A stretch of 64,000 bases of DNA from CBDBIG01 sp965205845 [NCBI: bacterium] (GCA_965205845.1 CBDBIG010000002.1:124001-188000); one strand, 5' to 3'. Counted from the first letter of the stretch, positions 44,420 through 55,862 are shown. Notes: generated by a model from the letters alone, not told the origin. A program made the numbers and translations.

Positions 44420-47400
44420 TTATTCATGTTTTATCCTAGGCGATTTTGGGACAATGCCATACCCCCCACCCCCGGGGGTTTCAATGCGAATGCGATCCCC
44501 CGCTGCGACATAGACCTGATTTCGCCCCCCGAGGTTTATCACCTGCCCATTCTTGCGAATAAGGGTATTTTGGCCCGTTTTCCCCGAATCTCCCCCTGCC
44601 AAGCCATAAGGGGCAAACACGCGCCGCTCAGATACAATGGCCACTTGCATAGGAATTAAAAATTCAATGTCGCGAATCGCGCCATCGCCACCGCGGTAGG
44701 TACCCTCACCACCCGATTGAGGTCGGAGTGAAAACGCACGTACCAACACAGGGTAGCGCCGCTCAAGGACTTCGGCATCGGTGATGCGCGTGTTGCTCAT
44801 GTGGGCATGAATGGCAGATTTTCCATGCCAAGTGGGTCCAGCACCTGACCCGCCGCCAATGGTTTCGTAATACCCTAAGTGTTCATTTCCAAAGGTCAGG
44901 TTGTTCATGGTGCCTTGAGCACCTGCCACCGCCCCAAAGGCTTTTAGCAGAACATCGGTGATGCGTGAAGAGGTTTCGACATTGCCTGCCACTACCGCAG
45001 CTTCGGGGGAGGGCGAAAGCATGCTGGGGTGGGGAATGCGAATGTTGACGGGTTCTAAAAAGCCGCCATTCATGGGAATGTCTTGATCAATAAGGGTCCG
45101 CAGCACGTAAATTACGGCCGAGGCCACCACTGCTCTGGGCGCATTGTGGTTAGCCAAGGCTTGTGGGCTCACTCCGTCAAAGTCGATGGTCAAATCACCG
45201 CTGATGGCATCGAGGGTAATGCACACGGGAATAACGCTGCCGTCATCCATCGATTCCACCGCTTTTAACTGCCCTTTTTTCCCGAGGCCTTTGGTTTGCA
45301 AGGTAGATTTGGTAAGATTGCGCACCGCCTGGGCTGCATTGGCTTGAATATGGCGCATGTATGCTTGCACCACCTCAAGACCGTAGCGTTCCACCATTTC
45401 AAGCAGCAAAACAACCCCTTTTTGATTGGAGGCCACCTGGGCTTTTAAGTCGGCAATGTTGTCTTGAGGTTTGCGCGAGCCAAACACAGGAGCTTCCCCC
45501 AAAGCCCGTGGTGTTTTGGCAGGGGCGGCCAAAATCTCTCGCATTTCTTCTTCTTGAAAGCGCCCTTCTTTTACCAAAAAATGGCTGTGAATGCAGGCTC
45601 CTTCTTCTGCCAAGATCCGCGAAAAAGGGGGGACGCTCCCAGGGGTAATCCCGCCTATTTCAGCATGGTGTCCGCGATTGGCCACAAAAAATAAGGCGTC
45701 CCCATGTTGAATAATGGGTGTAATCACGGTAATATCGGGCAGGTGTGATCCCCCCATTTGGGGGTCGTTGGTAACCAATACATCGCCTTGCTTCAACTGC
45801 CCTTTGCGCAAATTCCATTGGGTGCGTACGGTTTCGCTCATGGCACCAAGATGCACGGGAATATGGGGCGCATTGGCCACCAGACCGCCCGTATCATCAA
45901 AAATGGCGCAAGAAAAATCGAGGCGCTCCTTGATGTTGGTCGAGACGGCCGTGCGTTGTAATACCTTGCCCATTTGCTCGGCGATCGACATAAACAAATT
46001 GTTGAAAATGCTGAGCTGAACAGGGTCTTGATGGCTGCCGATTTGCTTGGTTTGCTGTTGGTTGCGCGCATGCACAAAAATGCGTAAATCGCCATAGGCA
46101 TTCACCTTGAGCTGGCAGTCGGTTTCAAGCAAAATAGAACTGCCATCTTGCAACACCAAGGCAGGACCTTGAATGGATTGCCCCGCTTGCAGTTGATGAT
46201 ACAAATACACGGCACTTTTCTGCCATGCCCCCTCCAAATAGATTTGGGCATATTCAACGGGTTTGGCAGGGGTGTTGTTGGGGGGTAAGGCTTGGGCTTG
46301 AAGGGTTTCAATGCTCCCAATCACACTTACTTCCAAATCATCCACCAAAATAGGCGTGTCGCTGACAAAACCCGATTCGCGCAAATGGGTTTGCCTAAAA
46401 TGCTCGGCATAATTTTCATCTTCTGGGCATTCAATCATCATGGCGTGTACGGAGCCTGCATAACGTAGATTGAGGCGCCGTTTGCACACAATATGTGCCG
46501 GATCGAGACCGTCTTCTTCAAGTTGTTCACGCCCTTGGTTTTCCAGTTGGCTAAAACGGTCTTCTAGCCTTGCCAAGGTCTTGTCATCCAACACCTGCCC
46601 TGCCGCTGAGGCGCGTAAATCGCGCACCACATCGGCCTTGCCCATTCCGTATGCCGAGAGCAAGCCTGCATAACGCTGAATAAAAATCTCTTTTATCCCC
46701 AGTGTCCGCGCCACCGCACACGCATGCTGACCGCCTGCGCCACCAAAGCAAGCCAACACATGGTCTTTCACATCATACCCGCGCGCCACCGATACTTCGC
46801 GAATAGGGCGTACCATGCTCTCATTGGCAGCATCAACAAAGCCTTGGGCGGTCTCTTCTGGGGTATACGCATTCAAGTCTTGTTGGTGGCGCACCACGTT
46901 TACCGCTTCGGTAACCTTGGCCATAGCTTGGCGGGCTCCCTCAACATCAAGGGCTTCATCTGCGTTGGGTCCAAAAATTTTGGGAAAATACTGGGGCAGC
47001 AAGCGTCCCAGCAAGACATTGGCATCGGTAATGGCCAAGTGTCCTCCTTTGCGATAGCACGCGGGCCCAGGGTGCGCTCCCGCGCTTTCGGGTCCTACCT
47101 GAAACATGCCATTGCGATAAAACAGGCGCGAGCCTCCCCCCGCCGCCACGGTTACAATATGCATTTGAGGGGCTTGAATGCGGACGCCCGCCGTTTCATT
47201 CTCGTAAGCAAGTTCAAATTGGCCGTGATAGCGCGATACATCGGTGGAAGTACCCCCCATATCAAAGCCAATCAGGGGGCGTGGGTTGTTGGGTTGGTAT
47301 CCCGTGCGGGCATACCCCACCACCCCCCCAGCAGGGCCTGATAAAATAGCTCTGCTCCCATGAAAGCGTGTCGCGTCAATCAACCCGCCATGGCTTTGCA

Positions 47401-48220
47401 TAAAAAGCAGTTTGGTTTGGGCCAAGCCGCAGGAAAATCCTTGGCGAAAGCTGCTTAGGTAGCGCTGAATATGGGGGGTAAGGTAGGCATCGACACAGGT
47501 GGTGTTGCCGCGGTCAACCAGCTTGACCGCAGGGCTCACTTGGTGCGACACCGAAACCTGCTCAAAACCGAGCTCATTGGCCAAGGTTTGGGCTTGTTGC
47601 TCGTGCTTAGGCCATGCATAGGCATGCATAAAAACAATGGCTACCGCTTTAATGCCCTGCTGACGCACTTGCCCCAAGGCTTTGCGCAACGCTGCTGTGT
47701 CCAAAGGTTTTAGAACGCGCAATACCTCCCCGTTCACCCCTTGTACGCGTTGGCCCAAGGCAGCGCTACCTAGGTCTTCATGCCATAGGGCCACCCGCTC
47801 ATCGGCTTCAACCACCTTACAAAACAAGGTTTCGGGAAGGTTAATGCGCAGATCAAAAATACGCGGGCGGCTTTGGCGTCCAATGCGCAAGACATCGCCC
47901 ATACCACGGGTGGTTACCAGCAAGGTGGGTTCGCCTTTGCGCTCGAGCAGGGCATTGGTGGCCACGGTGGTGCCCATTCTAATCCATTCAATTTCCTCGG
48001 CTGAAAAGGAATGCGCCGGATACGTGTTGCCCGTTATTTGCGAAAGCACACGGCGAATGCCTTCACGGGGAGCATCGGCGTAATTGGCAGGGTCTTCGGA
48101 GAGCAGCTTGAGCACCACAATTTCGGGTGCGCAGCCGTTTTTTGCGGGTGCTTCGGCGTAAATATCGGTGAACGTACCGCCACGGTCGATCGAAAAACGG
48201 AACTTGTTGGGGTTCGCCAT
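44420..48220 (-). CDS. 5-oxoprolinase (ATP-hydrolysing), HyuA-HyuB fusion
   Basis: Opens 5-oxoproline to glutamate at the cost of ATP. About 1266 aa from ATG 48220 (1278 aa from 48256), the length of eukaryotic-type OPLAH. The HyuA half begins [19 protein letters not shown], contains [37 protein letters not shown] and the nucleotide motif [16 protein letters not shown]; the HyuB half (about 740 onward) contains [33 protein letters not shown] sequence and ends with a Gly-rich GGGGYG. Cytosolic. In related bacteria HyuA and HyuB are often separate; here they are fused. Glutathione breakdown or amino-acid salvage is the likely role. Confidence 0.92.
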   Translation of the reverse strand: MANPNKFRFSIDRGGTFTDIYAEAPAKNGCAPEIVVLKLLSEDPANYADAPREGIRRVLSQITGNTYPAHSFSAEEIEWIRMGTTVATNALLERKGEPTLLVTTRGMGDVLRIGRQSRPRIFDLRINLPETLFCKVVEADERVALWHEDLGSAALGQRVQGVNGEVLRVLKPLDTAALRKALGQVRQQGIKAVAIVFMHAYAWPKHEQQAQTLANELGFEQVSVSHQVSPAVKLVDRGNTTCVDAYLTPHIQRYLSSFRQGFSCGLAQTKLLFMQSHGGLIDATRFHGSRAILSGPAGGVVGYARTGYQPNNPRPLIGFDMGGTSTDVSRYHGQFELAYENETAGVRIQAPQMHIVTVAAGGGSRLFYRNGMFQVGPESAGAHPGPACYRKGGHLAITDANVLLGRLLPQYFPKIFGPNADEALDVEGARQAMAKVTEAVNVVRHQQDLNAYTPEETAQGFVDAANESMVRPIREVSVARGYDVKDHVLACFGGAGGQHACAVARTLGIKEIFIQRYAGLLSAYGMGKADVVRDLRASAAGQVLDDKTLARLEDRFSQLENQGREQLEEDGLDPAHIVCKRRLNLRYAGSVHAMMIECPEDENYAEHFRQTHLRESGFVSDTPILVDDLEVSVIGSIETLQAQALPPNNTPAKPVEYAQIYLEGAWQKSAVYLYHQLQAGQSIQGPALVLQDGSSILLETDCQLKVNAYGDLRIFVHARNQQQTKQIGSHQDPVQLSIFNNLFMSIAEQMGKVLQRTAVSTNIKERLDFSCAIFDDTGGLVANAPHIPVHLGAMSETVRTQWNLRKGQLKQGDVLVTNDPQMGGSHLPDITVITPIIQHGDALFFVANRGHHAEIGGITPGSVPPFSRILAEEGACIHSHFLVKEGRFQEEEMREILAAPAKTPRALGEAPVFGSRKPQDNIADLKAQVASNQKGVVLLLEMVERYGLEVVQAYMRHIQANAAQAVRNLTKSTLQTKGLGKKGQLKAVESMDDGSVIPVCITLDAISGDLTIDFDGVSPQALANHNAPRAVVASAVIYVLRTLIDQDIPMNGGFLEPVNIRIPHPSMLSPSPEAAVVAGNVETSSRITDVLLKAFGAVAGAQGTMNNLTFGNEHLGYYETIGGGSGAGPTWHGKSAIHAHMSNTRITDAEVLERRYPVLVRAFSLRPQSGGEGTYRGGDGAIRDIEFLIPMQVAIVSERRVFAPYGLAGGDSGKTGQNTLIRKNGQVINLGGRNQVYVAAGDRIRIETPGGGGYGIVPKSPRIKHE

Positions 48221-48310
48221 GAACGAGAACCATTCGAGAAGGGGCAAAAGCGTCAAAAAAGGGGGGCAAGCATCCGTGCATTACAACATGAAACGTGGTG
48301 TTCGTGTCAC

Positions 48311-48774
48311 CATTAAGCGTCGATGTCAAACGCTGGTAGCGACGGCAGCAATGGTGATGATAGCGAGCGTTCAAATAGGCAATCCACATCCAATCCCAAA
48401 GGCGCTGTCGCAGCATTATTTACTTGGTTTTTCTGCCTTTGGTGCAGGGCTTCGTTCTGCCAGTGCTTTTGGTAGCTGAGGAATGATGCCTTTTTCTGGC
48501 TTTATACTAAATTCTTCATACCTTGCAGGCCTATCGAAACCCTTGTCTATCCCATTATCACCATTATTTCCGTTCTTTTTTGCCATGTTTTGGCTACCTC
48601 CGGTAAACTTGATATCACATGCAAAGGCCCCACCCCCCTTTTGCAACGCCTCGCCATACTACAATTTCTTTTTGCCATCCCTCTATTTTAGCACTGCTCA
48701 AGCTGGAATCGATTGAATTGCAAAAAGACGGCTTGCCCCACCCTTAAAACAAGTCGCAAGCCCTAGAGCACGCC
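48311..48774. repeat. Left copy of a 464-bp duplication (561-bp offset)
   Basis: Same sequence as 48872-49335 with one noted substitution (GACGG versus GATGG near 48729/49290). Contains the last bases and stop of maeB, a 56-codon gene and the first 35 codons of a membrane-protein gene. The left edge falls inside the 5-oxoprolinase upstream region. Confidence 0.96.
48416..48586 (-). CDS. 56-aa charged protein, left copy
   Basis: Identical to the protein at 48977-49147. Starts at an ATG with GGAGG ten bases upstream; product MAKKNGNNGDNG and so on, ending KAEKPSK. Its stop overlaps the ATG of a following frame (TAATG), but in this copy the following frame is truncated after 35 codons. Function unknown. 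Confidence 0.5.
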   Translation of the reverse strand: MAKKNGNNGDNGIDKGFDRPARYEEFSIKPEKGIIPQLPKALAERSPAPKAEKPSK

Positions 48775-48977
48775 ATAGACAAAGGCTTTACCCAACCCGA
48801 AGCCGCTGCATAAGGCAGCGTGTACAACACGCCAATGGCAAACCCCAGCATAATCACCGCAATGGTGACCGCATTAAGCGTCGATGTCAAACGCTGGTAG
48901 CGACGGCAGCAATGGTGATGATAGCGAGCGTTCAAATAGGCAATCCACATCCAATCCCAAAGGCGCTGTCGCAGCAT
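48744..48977 (-). pseudogene. Small two-helix membrane protein (possibly SLATT-like), cut short by the duplication
   Basis: 77 codons. LWDWMWIAYLNARYHHHCCRRYQ precedes a hydrophobic helix AVTIAVIMLGFAIGVLYTLP. The aromatic/Arg-rich segment before the helix resembles SLATT-type membrane effectors, weakly. The final 10 codons come from the left repeat copy, so the native C terminus is lost. ATG overlaps the stop of the 56-aa gene (TAATG), indicating coupled translation. The left copy is broken after LTSTLN (48312-48416). Confidence 0.4.
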
Positions 48978-49335
48978 TATTTACTTGGTTTTTCTGCCTT
49001 TGGTGCAGGGCTTCGTTCTGCCAGTGCTTTTGGTAGCTGAGGAATGATGCCTTTTTCTGGCTTTATACTAAATTCTTCATACCTTGCAGGCCTATCGAAA
49101 CCCTTGTCTATCCCATTATCACCATTATTTCCGTTCTTTTTTGCCATGTTTTGGCTACCTCCGGTAAACTTGATATCACATGCAAAGGCCCCACCCCCCT
49201 TTTGCAACGCCTCGCCATACTACAATTTCTTTTTGCCATCCCTCTATTTTAGCACTGCTCAAGCTGGAATCGATTGAATTGCAAAAAGATGGCTTGCCCC
49301 ACCCTTAAAACAAGTCGCAAGCCCTAGAGCACGCC
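48872..49335. repeat. Right copy of the 464-bp duplication, overlapping the maeB 3' end
   Basis: Native copy: runs from the last 12 bases of maeB downstream. Between the two copies (48775-48871) is 97 bases present once, encoding the second membrane-helix region of the small membrane protein. Confidence 0.96.
48977..49147 (-). CDS. 56-aa charged protein, right (native) copy
   Basis: Hydrophilic Asn/Gly/Lys-rich N terminus and a Pro/Lys-rich C terminus. Ribosome site GGAGG ten bases before ATG 49147. Followed by the membrane-protein frame through a TAATG overlap. Located about 180 bases downstream of maeB on the same strand. No family recognised. Confidence 0.55.
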   Translation of the reverse strand: MAKKNGNNGDNGIDKGFDRPARYEEFSIKPEKGIIPQLPKALAERSPAPKAEKPSK

Positions 49336-51576
49336 CTCGCTGGCTTCGAGCATCGAGATGGCAGCAATGTTCACCACATCTTGAACCTTGGCTTCTTGGG
49401 GCAGCAGGTTCACAGGCTGGCGCATGCCCGATATCAAGGGACCAATTACCTCACCCTCGCTTAAGCTGGCCAACAAGCGGTAGCCATTGTTGGCTGCGTG
49501 TAAATTGGGGAAAATCAGTACGTTGGCCTCACCTTCTAACACTGAAAAAGGATAATCACGGGCCCTTAAGCCTTGATCGAAAGCCAAATGGGCCTGCATT
49601 TCACCATCGACCATGAGGCCTGGTTCACGCTGCCTAATAACGTCTAACGCTGCAGTGAGGCGGGCGGTGTCTTTGTTGCGTACGGAACCAAAGTTGGAAT
49701 ACGACAACAGTGCTGCCCTGGGGGTTTCCCCAAAAAAGCGGGCTGCACGGGCAGTTTGAATGGTGATGTCGGCCAATTGCTCAGGATTTGGGAACTCGTT
49801 GATGGTGGCATCTGCAAAAAACAAGCGCTTGTCGCGATACAGCATCATGTAAAAACCACTGGTGGTCACTGCGCCTTCGCAAAGGCCAATAATTTGGAGG
49901 GCGGGGCGGACAATTTGAGGAAAATTGCGGTTAATCCCACCCACAAAAGCATCCACTTGGCCGCTTTTTAGCATCATCAAGGCAAACTCCACGGGTCGCT
50001 CCACAATAAGGATACTTTGCGCACGTTCCATGCCCTTGCGTGCACGCAGCTTAAATAAATCGTCCGCAAAGCGGGTGGTCAGGGAAGAAGAGAGAATATC
50101 GAGCACCTCCACCCCCTTTAGCGGAATTTGCCATTCCTCTGCACGGGCGCGAATCAGGCGTTCGTCGCCTGCCAGCACGGGAATGGCAATGTTATCGATT
50201 ACAATTTGGTGACAGGCACGCAAAATGGTAGGGTTGCGCCCATCGGGAAAAATCACCCGTTTTTTGCTGGCTTTTTGGGCACGGCGTAACAACTGGCGGC
50301 TGGTCTGCTGGGTGATGCCCTGGCGCGCCGCCAAACGGTCACGGTAGGCATGCATGTCCAAACCTTGGACCCGCGCCACACCCGATTCGAGGGCAGCCTT
50401 TGCAACAGCAGGGGCTACATGCAACAAAACCCTTGGGTCGAAAGGCGTGGGAATAAGGTATTCGCGCCCAAAATGCAAGGATGAGCGCCCATAGGCTGCC
50501 AGCACTTCATCGGGGGTTTCCTCTTTAACCAAGCGCGCCAAAGCCCTGGCTGCAGCCATTTTCATCTCTTCGTTAATTTGGCGTGCCTGGGTATCTAAGG
50601 CACCGCGAAAAATAAACGGAAAGCAGAGTACATTGTTCACTTGGTTAGGGTAGTCGGAGCGTCCCGTGGCAATAATGGCATCGGGGCGTGCTTCTTTGGC
50701 AGTTGGGTAGGGAATCTCAGGGTCGGGGTTGGCAAGGGCAAAAATAATGGGGTCTTTTGCCATGGTTTGCACCATTTCAGGGCTGACGATATTGGGTGCT
50801 GAAAGCCCCAAAAAAACATCGGCATCTTTCATGGCATCGGCCATGGTGCGCAAGGAGGTGTTTTGGGCAAACGCGTGGGTGTAAGAAGTAAGATTATCGC
50901 GCTCGGTGTGCAACAGTCCCCTGCTATCGCACATAAAGATGTTTTCTTTTTTGACCCCGAGGCTAAGATAAAATTTGGCGCAGCCAATGCCCGCAGCACC
51001 CGCCCCCGCAACCACCACTTTCACTTGATCAATGCGTTTGTCAATCAATTCCAAGGCATTCAGCAAGGCAGCACCTGTAATGATGGCCGTACCGTGTTGG
51101 TCGTCATGAAACACGGGAATGCCCATTTGCTTGCGGAGCTCGGTTTCAATCTCAAAGCATTCGGGGCCTTTAATATCCTCAAGGTTAATCCCACCAAAGG
51201 TTGGACCCAAGGCACGGACCACCTTGATGACTTCCTCGGGATGGGTTACATCGATTTCAATGTCAAACACATCAATGTCGGCAAAGCGTTTAAACAACAC
51301 GCCCTTGCCTTCCATGACGGGTTTTGAGGCGAGGGGGCCAATATTGCCCAAACCCAACACGGCCGTTCCATTGCTAACCACGCCCACCAAGTTGCCTTTG
51401 GTGGTATATTCGTAGGCCAATTGGGGATCTTTGGCGATCTCCATGCAAGGTACGGCCACCCCAGGGCTGTAGGCCAGGGTAAGGTCTTGCTGGGTGGCTG
51501 TGGGTTTGGTGGAACAAACCTCTATTTTACCCTTGCGTTTGCCGCTGTGGTAGGCAAGTGCCTCTTCGTGTAACAT
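49324..51576 (-). CDS. maeB: NADP-dependent malic enzyme with C-terminal phosphotransacetylase domain
   Basis: Oxidative decarboxylation of malate to pyruvate. 750 aa, normal for MaeB. Malic N domain: [28 protein letters not shown] and [19 protein letters not shown](P) domain: [20 protein letters not shown] and [19 protein letters not shown]-terminal PTA_PTB domain from about 425, [17 protein letters not shown], usually regulatory (acetyl-CoA response) rather than catalytic. Its last bases and stop are included in the 561-bp-offset duplication downstream. Confidence 0.95.
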   Translation of the reverse strand: MLHEEALAYHSGKRKGKIEVCSTKPTATQQDLTLAYSPGVAVPCMEIAKDPQLAYEYTTKGNLVGVVSNGTAVLGLGNIGPLASKPVMEGKGVLFKRFADIDVFDIEIDVTHPEEVIKVVRALGPTFGGINLEDIKGPECFEIETELRKQMGIPVFHDDQHGTAIITGAALLNALELIDKRIDQVKVVVAGAGAAGIGCAKFYLSLGVKKENIFMCDSRGLLHTERDNLTSYTHAFAQNTSLRTMADAMKDADVFLGLSAPNIVSPEMVQTMAKDPIIFALANPDPEIPYPTAKEARPDAIIATGRSDYPNQVNNVLCFPFIFRGALDTQARQINEEMKMAAARALARLVKEETPDEVLAAYGRSSLHFGREYLIPTPFDPRVLLHVAPAVAKAALESGVARVQGLDMHAYRDRLAARQGITQQTSRQLLRRAQKASKKRVIFPDGRNPTILRACHQIVIDNIAIPVLAGDERLIRARAEEWQIPLKGVEVLDILSSSLTTRFADDLFKLRARKGMERAQSILIVERPVEFALMMLKSGQVDAFVGGINRNFPQIVRPALQIIGLCEGAVTTSGFYMMLYRDKRLFFADATINEFPNPEQLADITIQTARAARFFGETPRAALLSYSNFGSVRNKDTARLTAALDVIRQREPGLMVDGEMQAHLAFDQGLRARDYPFSVLEGEANVLIFPNLHAANNGYRLLASLSEGEVIGPLISGMRQPVNLLPQEAKVQDVVNIAAISMLEASEGVL

Positions 51577-51943
51577 TTAACAGTGCTCCCGTTTAATGGT
51601 AAAAAAACATTGGTTAAATTGGCAAACCAGGTGTATTGCTACCCTACAAACTCTGATAGGGTTGGCACAACACCCTATTTACGATGCTTTTTAAAAGAAA
51701 GCGGTTTTCGAATCACGGACATTTGGGGATTCCTGCGGCCCGCGCAAAGAGCCTTTCTGGCATGTCCGCTTCATCCCTAGCATTGGCGTACAGCCCATGT
51801 AAACGTTTTTTTAAGGCTTCGGCCATGGTCCAGATACCATAACTTAGGGTGGCTGTTTGTTTTTGCTTAGAAAGCCTTAGAGTCAAAAATAACAGCGATA
51901 ACATAGATGATGAACCGTCCATTTTGAGCATGAATTAAGAAGA
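51577..51943. other. Intergenic region between divergent maeB and the TIR gene
   Basis: About 370 bases; promoters of both genes expected here. No gene or RNA recognised. Confidence 0.45.
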
Positions 51944-52716
51944 ATGAACGTCGAAAATCAGAATATAGCGCAACAAAAACATATTTCGAACGATGTTATC
52001 AAACGTATTTGGGGGGAGGATTTCGTGTATTTTTAAGCCATCAGGCAGAGCATAAAGACAAGGCTGTGCAACTCAAAACCGCATTGCAAACCTATGGCAT
52101 CGTATGCTTTGTGGCACACGAGGACATTGAACCCTCACAAGGGTGGCTTCGAGAGATGGAAAATGCCCTGCATTCAATGGATGCTTTTGTGGCCTTGCTG
52201 ACCAAAGATTTCCATCAGAGCGTTTGGACAAACCAAGAGGTGGGATTTGCGCTATGTCGCGAGGTACCTGTGGCCCCCGTGAACATGGCAATAAACCCCC
52301 GCGGGTTTATGAGAGATCTTCAGGTATGGAACTTTAGCGAGGATTTTGCAGGGGATTTTGCAGGGGATTTCGAAAGCTTGGCAAAGGCCTTGCTAACGCA
52401 CTTTCTCGATACCCGCCATCACAGAATCATCCATTCAATTCTTGATGGGTTGGCACAATGCCCCAGTTTTGAGGTTTCAAAGCGATTTAAAGGTGTTTTA
52501 GAACCGATTAATACACTTTGTGATGCACAGGTTGCGCGGTTTATTGCAGTGTACAACGCAAATCGCCAATTACGCCAATCCTTTTTCTTCAACTTACTGC
52601 CCGATTTAAACCGCTGGAGGCCTAAGCATTTTGTCGAGGATCTTGAATCGAAAAAAATACGGCCTAACCCAAGCCTACGCCATCGCCTACGGCGCTTCAT
52701 GCGTTGGTTTTGCTAA
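51944..52716 (+). CDS. TIR-domain protein, probable frameshift at a poly-G tract near the start
   Basis: The body (from 52009, 235 aa) begins FRVFLSHQAEHKDKAVQLK, then YGIVCFVAHEDIEPSQGWLRE, SMDAFVALLTKDFHQSVWTNQEVGFALCRE: a TIR domain of the bacterial defence type, with the Glu of the WTNQEVGFA segment as the likely catalytic residue for NAD hydrolysis. A helical C-terminal region of about 100 residues follows. An in-frame start is only TTG 52009. ATG 51944 in another frame encodes MNVENQNIAQQKHISNDVIK and would join perfectly (IWGGGFRVF) if the G6 run at 52011-52016 had one more G. The 3' end overlaps folD by 20 bases. Confidence 0.78.
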
Positions 52717-53575
52717 GCATGCGGCAGGCTGTGAGGGTATTTTGCATCAGCATAGCCACGGTCATCAGCCCCGCGCCCCCAGGTACGGGCGTGATGGCAG
52801 AGGCCACATTTTTGACAACCTCAAAATCAACATCGCCCACAATACGATACCCCTTAGGGGCTGTCAGGTCTTCCACGCGGCTAATGCCCACATCAATTAC
52901 CGCTGCACCCGTTTTAATATAGGTTTCATCAATGCTGGCAGGCCTGCCAATGGCTGCCACCAAAATATCGGCTTGGCGCGTAATGCGGCTTAAGTTTTGG
53001 GTTTTTGAATGGCATACCGTTACCGTCGAGTTGCGCTCAGGTAACGAGAGCAGCAGGCTCATGGGGCGGCCCACAATATTGCTTCGCCCAATAACCGCTA
53101 CTTGCTTGCCCTGAGTGCTGATGGTGTAATGGTCGAGGATGGCCAGTACGCCTGCGGGGGTGCAGGGTAGAAAATGAGGCCTGCCTTGGGCAAGGAGACC
53201 AAAATTGGTGGGATGAAAGCAGTCGACATCTTTTTGCGGGGCAATGCAGCAGCTAATGGCATTTTCATCTAAGTGCGCGGGCAGGGGCATTTGGCATAAA
53301 ATGCCATGCACAGTGGGATCATCATTCCATGCGCGTATCGTGGCTTCGAGGGCTTGCTGTGATATATTGGCAGGAAGATTTTGGCGCAATGAGTGCAGGC
53401 CAAGACGTTCAGCAAACTTAGCCTTGGCGGCGACATAGGTTTGTGAGGGTGCGTGCTCGCCCACCAAAATCATTCCCAAGGTTGGTCTGAAGCCTGTTGC
53501 AGCCAAGGTTTTGGCTTCATTTTGTAAGCGTGGCACCCAAGCCTCACGCACCTCCTTGCCCGACAATAACTGCAT
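52697..53575 (-). CDS. folD: Bifunctional methylenetetrahydrofolate dehydrogenase/cyclohydrolase
   Basis: Interconverts methylene-, methenyl- and formyl-tetrahydrofolate. 292 aa from ATG 53575; the frame reaches 53602 without benefit. Motifs: GEHAPSQTYVAAKAKFAERLG with the catalytic Lys, DPTVHGILCQMPLPAHLDE, DVDCFHP, CTPAGVLAIL, GRSNIVGRPMSLLL and TPVPGGAGLMTVAML. Convergent with the TIR gene, overlapping it by 20 bases. Confidence 0.95.
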   Translation of the reverse strand: MQLLSGKEVREAWVPRLQNEAKTLAATGFRPTLGMILVGEHAPSQTYVAAKAKFAERLGLHSLRQNLPANISQQALEATIRAWNDDPTVHGILCQMPLPAHLDENAISCCIAPQKDVDCFHPTNFGLLAQGRPHFLPCTPAGVLAILDHYTISTQGKQVAVIGRSNIVGRPMSLLLSLPERNSTVTVCHSKTQNLSRITRQADILVAAIGRPASIDETYIKTGAAVIDVGISRVEDLTAPKGYRIVGDVDFEVVKNVASAITPVPGGAGLMTVAMLMQNTLTACRMLSKTNA

Positions 53576-54541
53576 AACGCCTTGACCTATACCGAGTATC
53601 AAAAATACGCCCTACTAAGCAAATGCCTTAATGCCCACGCACAGTGGAGTAGGCTGAGGCGCGATTCCCATGGAGGAAGTTCCCAAAAATACTGGGAAAA
53701 CCAGTCGAACATGGGGTTTATTGAAGCTGGCAAGAACCACGGTTCGGGTGAAGCATCTTTAAAAACACGCGCCACACGCCATTGGGCCGCCTATCAGCAC
53801 GAACCCTTCCATCATGGAGCCTGTTAGGCTAGCGTGGTTGGTGGTGAAATGAGAATTTTTTGTGCATAACACCAGGGGCGAGAGGCTTTGGAACAAAAGA
53901 AAGCACGCCTCGTTTTTTTGCCCACCATATTTCCGCTAAATATCCATCTGTTATGTGGCCATTTACCCCACAACGCGAAACCCACGCCCTGGTCAAGCAA
54001 ATTTTGCGACAGGTTGAAAAATCCCTCTGGGATTTTCAACAACAGGGGGCTGATTTATCCAAGATCCGCTTAAAAAAATATCAAAAAACGCATTACGCGG
54101 GCTGCTTGTGTCAAAAATGCCATAAAGCCACCAAAACGGGCGATGCCAGGCAGCGTGGCATGCTTGAAGATGGCTATAAACTCTACCTTCCCTGCAACGA
54201 TAACACCGAAGAATAAGTGCTGCCAACCCGTGGATTGCGGGTAGATTAGCGGAGCTGACCTCAACCTGCACACCCCATTTTCGAATGGTTTCGCGCACTT
54301 GGCTGTGTAAGCAAGACCTCAGCACAAAAACACATGCCAGCAATCATGGGTCAATAAAGCTATACAGCCCCCGACCCGCTTGTTGAGCAAATCCCAACGC
54401 AACACCACGCCATTTTAGGCACGGCGGGTTCGATTTTTTTGGTGTGCATGCAAAATACCATCACGATAAGATGGCAACCGATGCCTATAATCGATCCCCC
54501 ACAGCACTCGTTTTTTTAAAGCGGGATTGGAATTTTGAAGA
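53576..54541. other. Stretch with only one doubtful small gene
   Basis: About 960 bases between folD and the zinc-ribbon gene. Apart from the frame at 53953-54216 no coding or RNA feature is supported. An 81-codon frame beginning at 53582 has no recognisable motif. Confidence 0.4.
53953..54216 (+). CDS. Hypothetical 87-aa protein with a CxCxxC cluster
   Basis: Possible gene from ATG 53953 (frame open from 53860). Helical N-terminal half (ETHALVKQILRQVEKSLWDF) and a basic Cys-containing C-terminal half, YAGCLCQKCHKATKTGD. No ribosome site is evident and no family recognised. Confidence 0.35.
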   Translation: MWPFTPQRETHALVKQILRQVEKSLWDFQQQGADLSKIRLKKYQKTHYAGCLCQKCHKATKTGDARQRGMLEDGYKLYLPCNDNTEE

Positions 54542-54877
54542 TTACTTTGTGTGGGTTTTGCCTTCCTCTTTTTGGTCAAATGCACCAAAAACACGGGCCA
54601 AGTCCTGTTTTGCCTTATGTGCTGCTGGGTTGGTAAGAACCTCATCTTGTGACCCTTTTGCGCTTTTTTCCAGCGCAAAATAATCACAAAAATTGCTTTC
54701 GTCCTTGCGACTCACCTCTTGGGCTAGGGGCTCCAAACATTGGTTTGCTGCGTGTGGATCGTAAAAACGGCACATGCGACAACAGCGCAAATACGCTGCA
54801 CACGCAGTACAGCTGGCACTGCGGCTTAGCACCCCAGTAGGCAAATCGAGCCGTGTATTACAACTCCAGCACTGCAT
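54542..54877 (-). CDS. Small conserved zinc-ribbon protein
   Basis: 111 aa from ATG 54877; the frame extends to 55165, but the conserved part starts at MQCWSCNTRLDLP. Cys pairs CWSC, CTAC, CCRMC and the motif RMCRFYDPHAANQC followed by NFCDYFAL form a conserved-hypothetical pattern seen in several proteobacteria. Zinc-binding is inferred. Divergent from the DUF2905 gene. Confidence 0.72.
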   Translation of the reverse strand: MQCWSCNTRLDLPTGVLSRSASCTACAAYLRCCRMCRFYDPHAANQCLEPLAQEVSRKDESNFCDYFALEKSAKGSQDEVLTNPAAHKAKQDLARVFGAFDQKEEGKTHTK

Positions 54878-55070
54878 GCACACCCCCCCCCTACACTCGA
54901 AATAGTTTTGTCGTCTCACCTTTGTTAAACACAGCGTATCCGTGTACGGTGAGCGTACTACGTACCATAAAATTTTTGTAATTAACCACAGTCTGCCTGA
55001 ACCATGGTTTTTGACGCAGTGGGCAAGCCTCGAAAAGCGGCCCTTAAGCCTAGCGCATGGGAATAACATG

Positions 55071-55316
55071 ATGCAAACCTTTGCAAAATTGCTGGTGCTG
55101 CTTGGGGGCGTTTTGCTGGCTGTTGGTGCCATACTTTGGGTGGCGAGCCGCTCCTCCGGTCTCAAAAATTGGCTTCACTGGTTTGGGAATCTACCGGGGG
55201 ATATCCACATTCAACGCCAAGGGTTTACATTTTTTGCCCCCCTTACCAGCAGTATTTTGATTTCTGTCGTGCTTTCGCTACTGCTCTGTGCATTATTGTT
55301 TTTGTTTCGCAAATAG
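55071..55316 (+). CDS. DUF2905 membrane protein
   Basis: 81 aa, two transmembrane helices. The connecting loop HWFGNLPGDIHIQRQGFTFFAPLTSSILISVVLS is the DUF2905 signature (GxLPGDIxxxxxxFxFxFPxxTSxxxS). Function unknown. Start ATG 55071 at the first helix; ATG 55068 is also possible. Confidence 0.82.
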   Translation: MQTFAKLLVLLGGVLLAVGAILWVASRSSGLKNWLHWFGNLPGDIHIQRQGFTFFAPLTSSILISVVLSLLLCALLFLFRK

Positions 55317-55560
55317 GCACCCAATCCCATTGTTGTTTGCGGTGGGTAAGCGTTCTATTTTATCGTGCGCCAATCATGGTATGACGTGCCTTAAAAGGCT
55401 GGGGACACCCACAAAATGTGGCGTTTATTTTGGAAGACCCTTAAAAGCTTACGCTTTGACTTTTATGCCAAAGCTTGGCTTTAATGTAGCAGGGCATGGC
55501 TGTTTGCTTAAGAGCAGCTTGTAAGGCTCCCTTTAACACGATGCCTTAACCATTGATGAC

Positions 55561-55634
55561 GGCGACCGTAGCTCAGCTGGCAGAGCACCGGATTGTGATT
55601 CCGGGGGTCGTGGGTTCAAACCCCATCGGTCGCC
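55561..55634 (+). tRNA. tRNA-His (GTG anticodon)
   Basis: Full cloverleaf: acceptor GCGACCG with CGGTCGC, D arm AGCTCAGCTGGCAGAGC, anticodon loop TTGTGAT in a CCGGA/TCCGG stem, T arm with GGTTCAAAC. The additional 5' G paired opposite the discriminator C is the hallmark of tRNA-His. CCA is not encoded. A run of ten T directly downstream (55635 onward) should end transcription. Confidence 0.96.
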
Positions 55635-55862
55635 CTTTTTTTTTTACGAGGCTTGGCGCAAGACGGGTTATGGCGCGTTGGCATGCCCACTGTACTGGAA
55701 AACGTGCTTTCGATTTTGGGGCACATGGTTTGGCACGGGTTGTTAAACCGCATTTTCAAACTTAAAGCCGCCATCATAGCCAATCACCCCTTCCGTGCGC
55801 GTGAAGATGGCCAAATTTACAAAAATCTGGCCGTTTGTAGGCGACTGGTTTAGGTTACCGAG

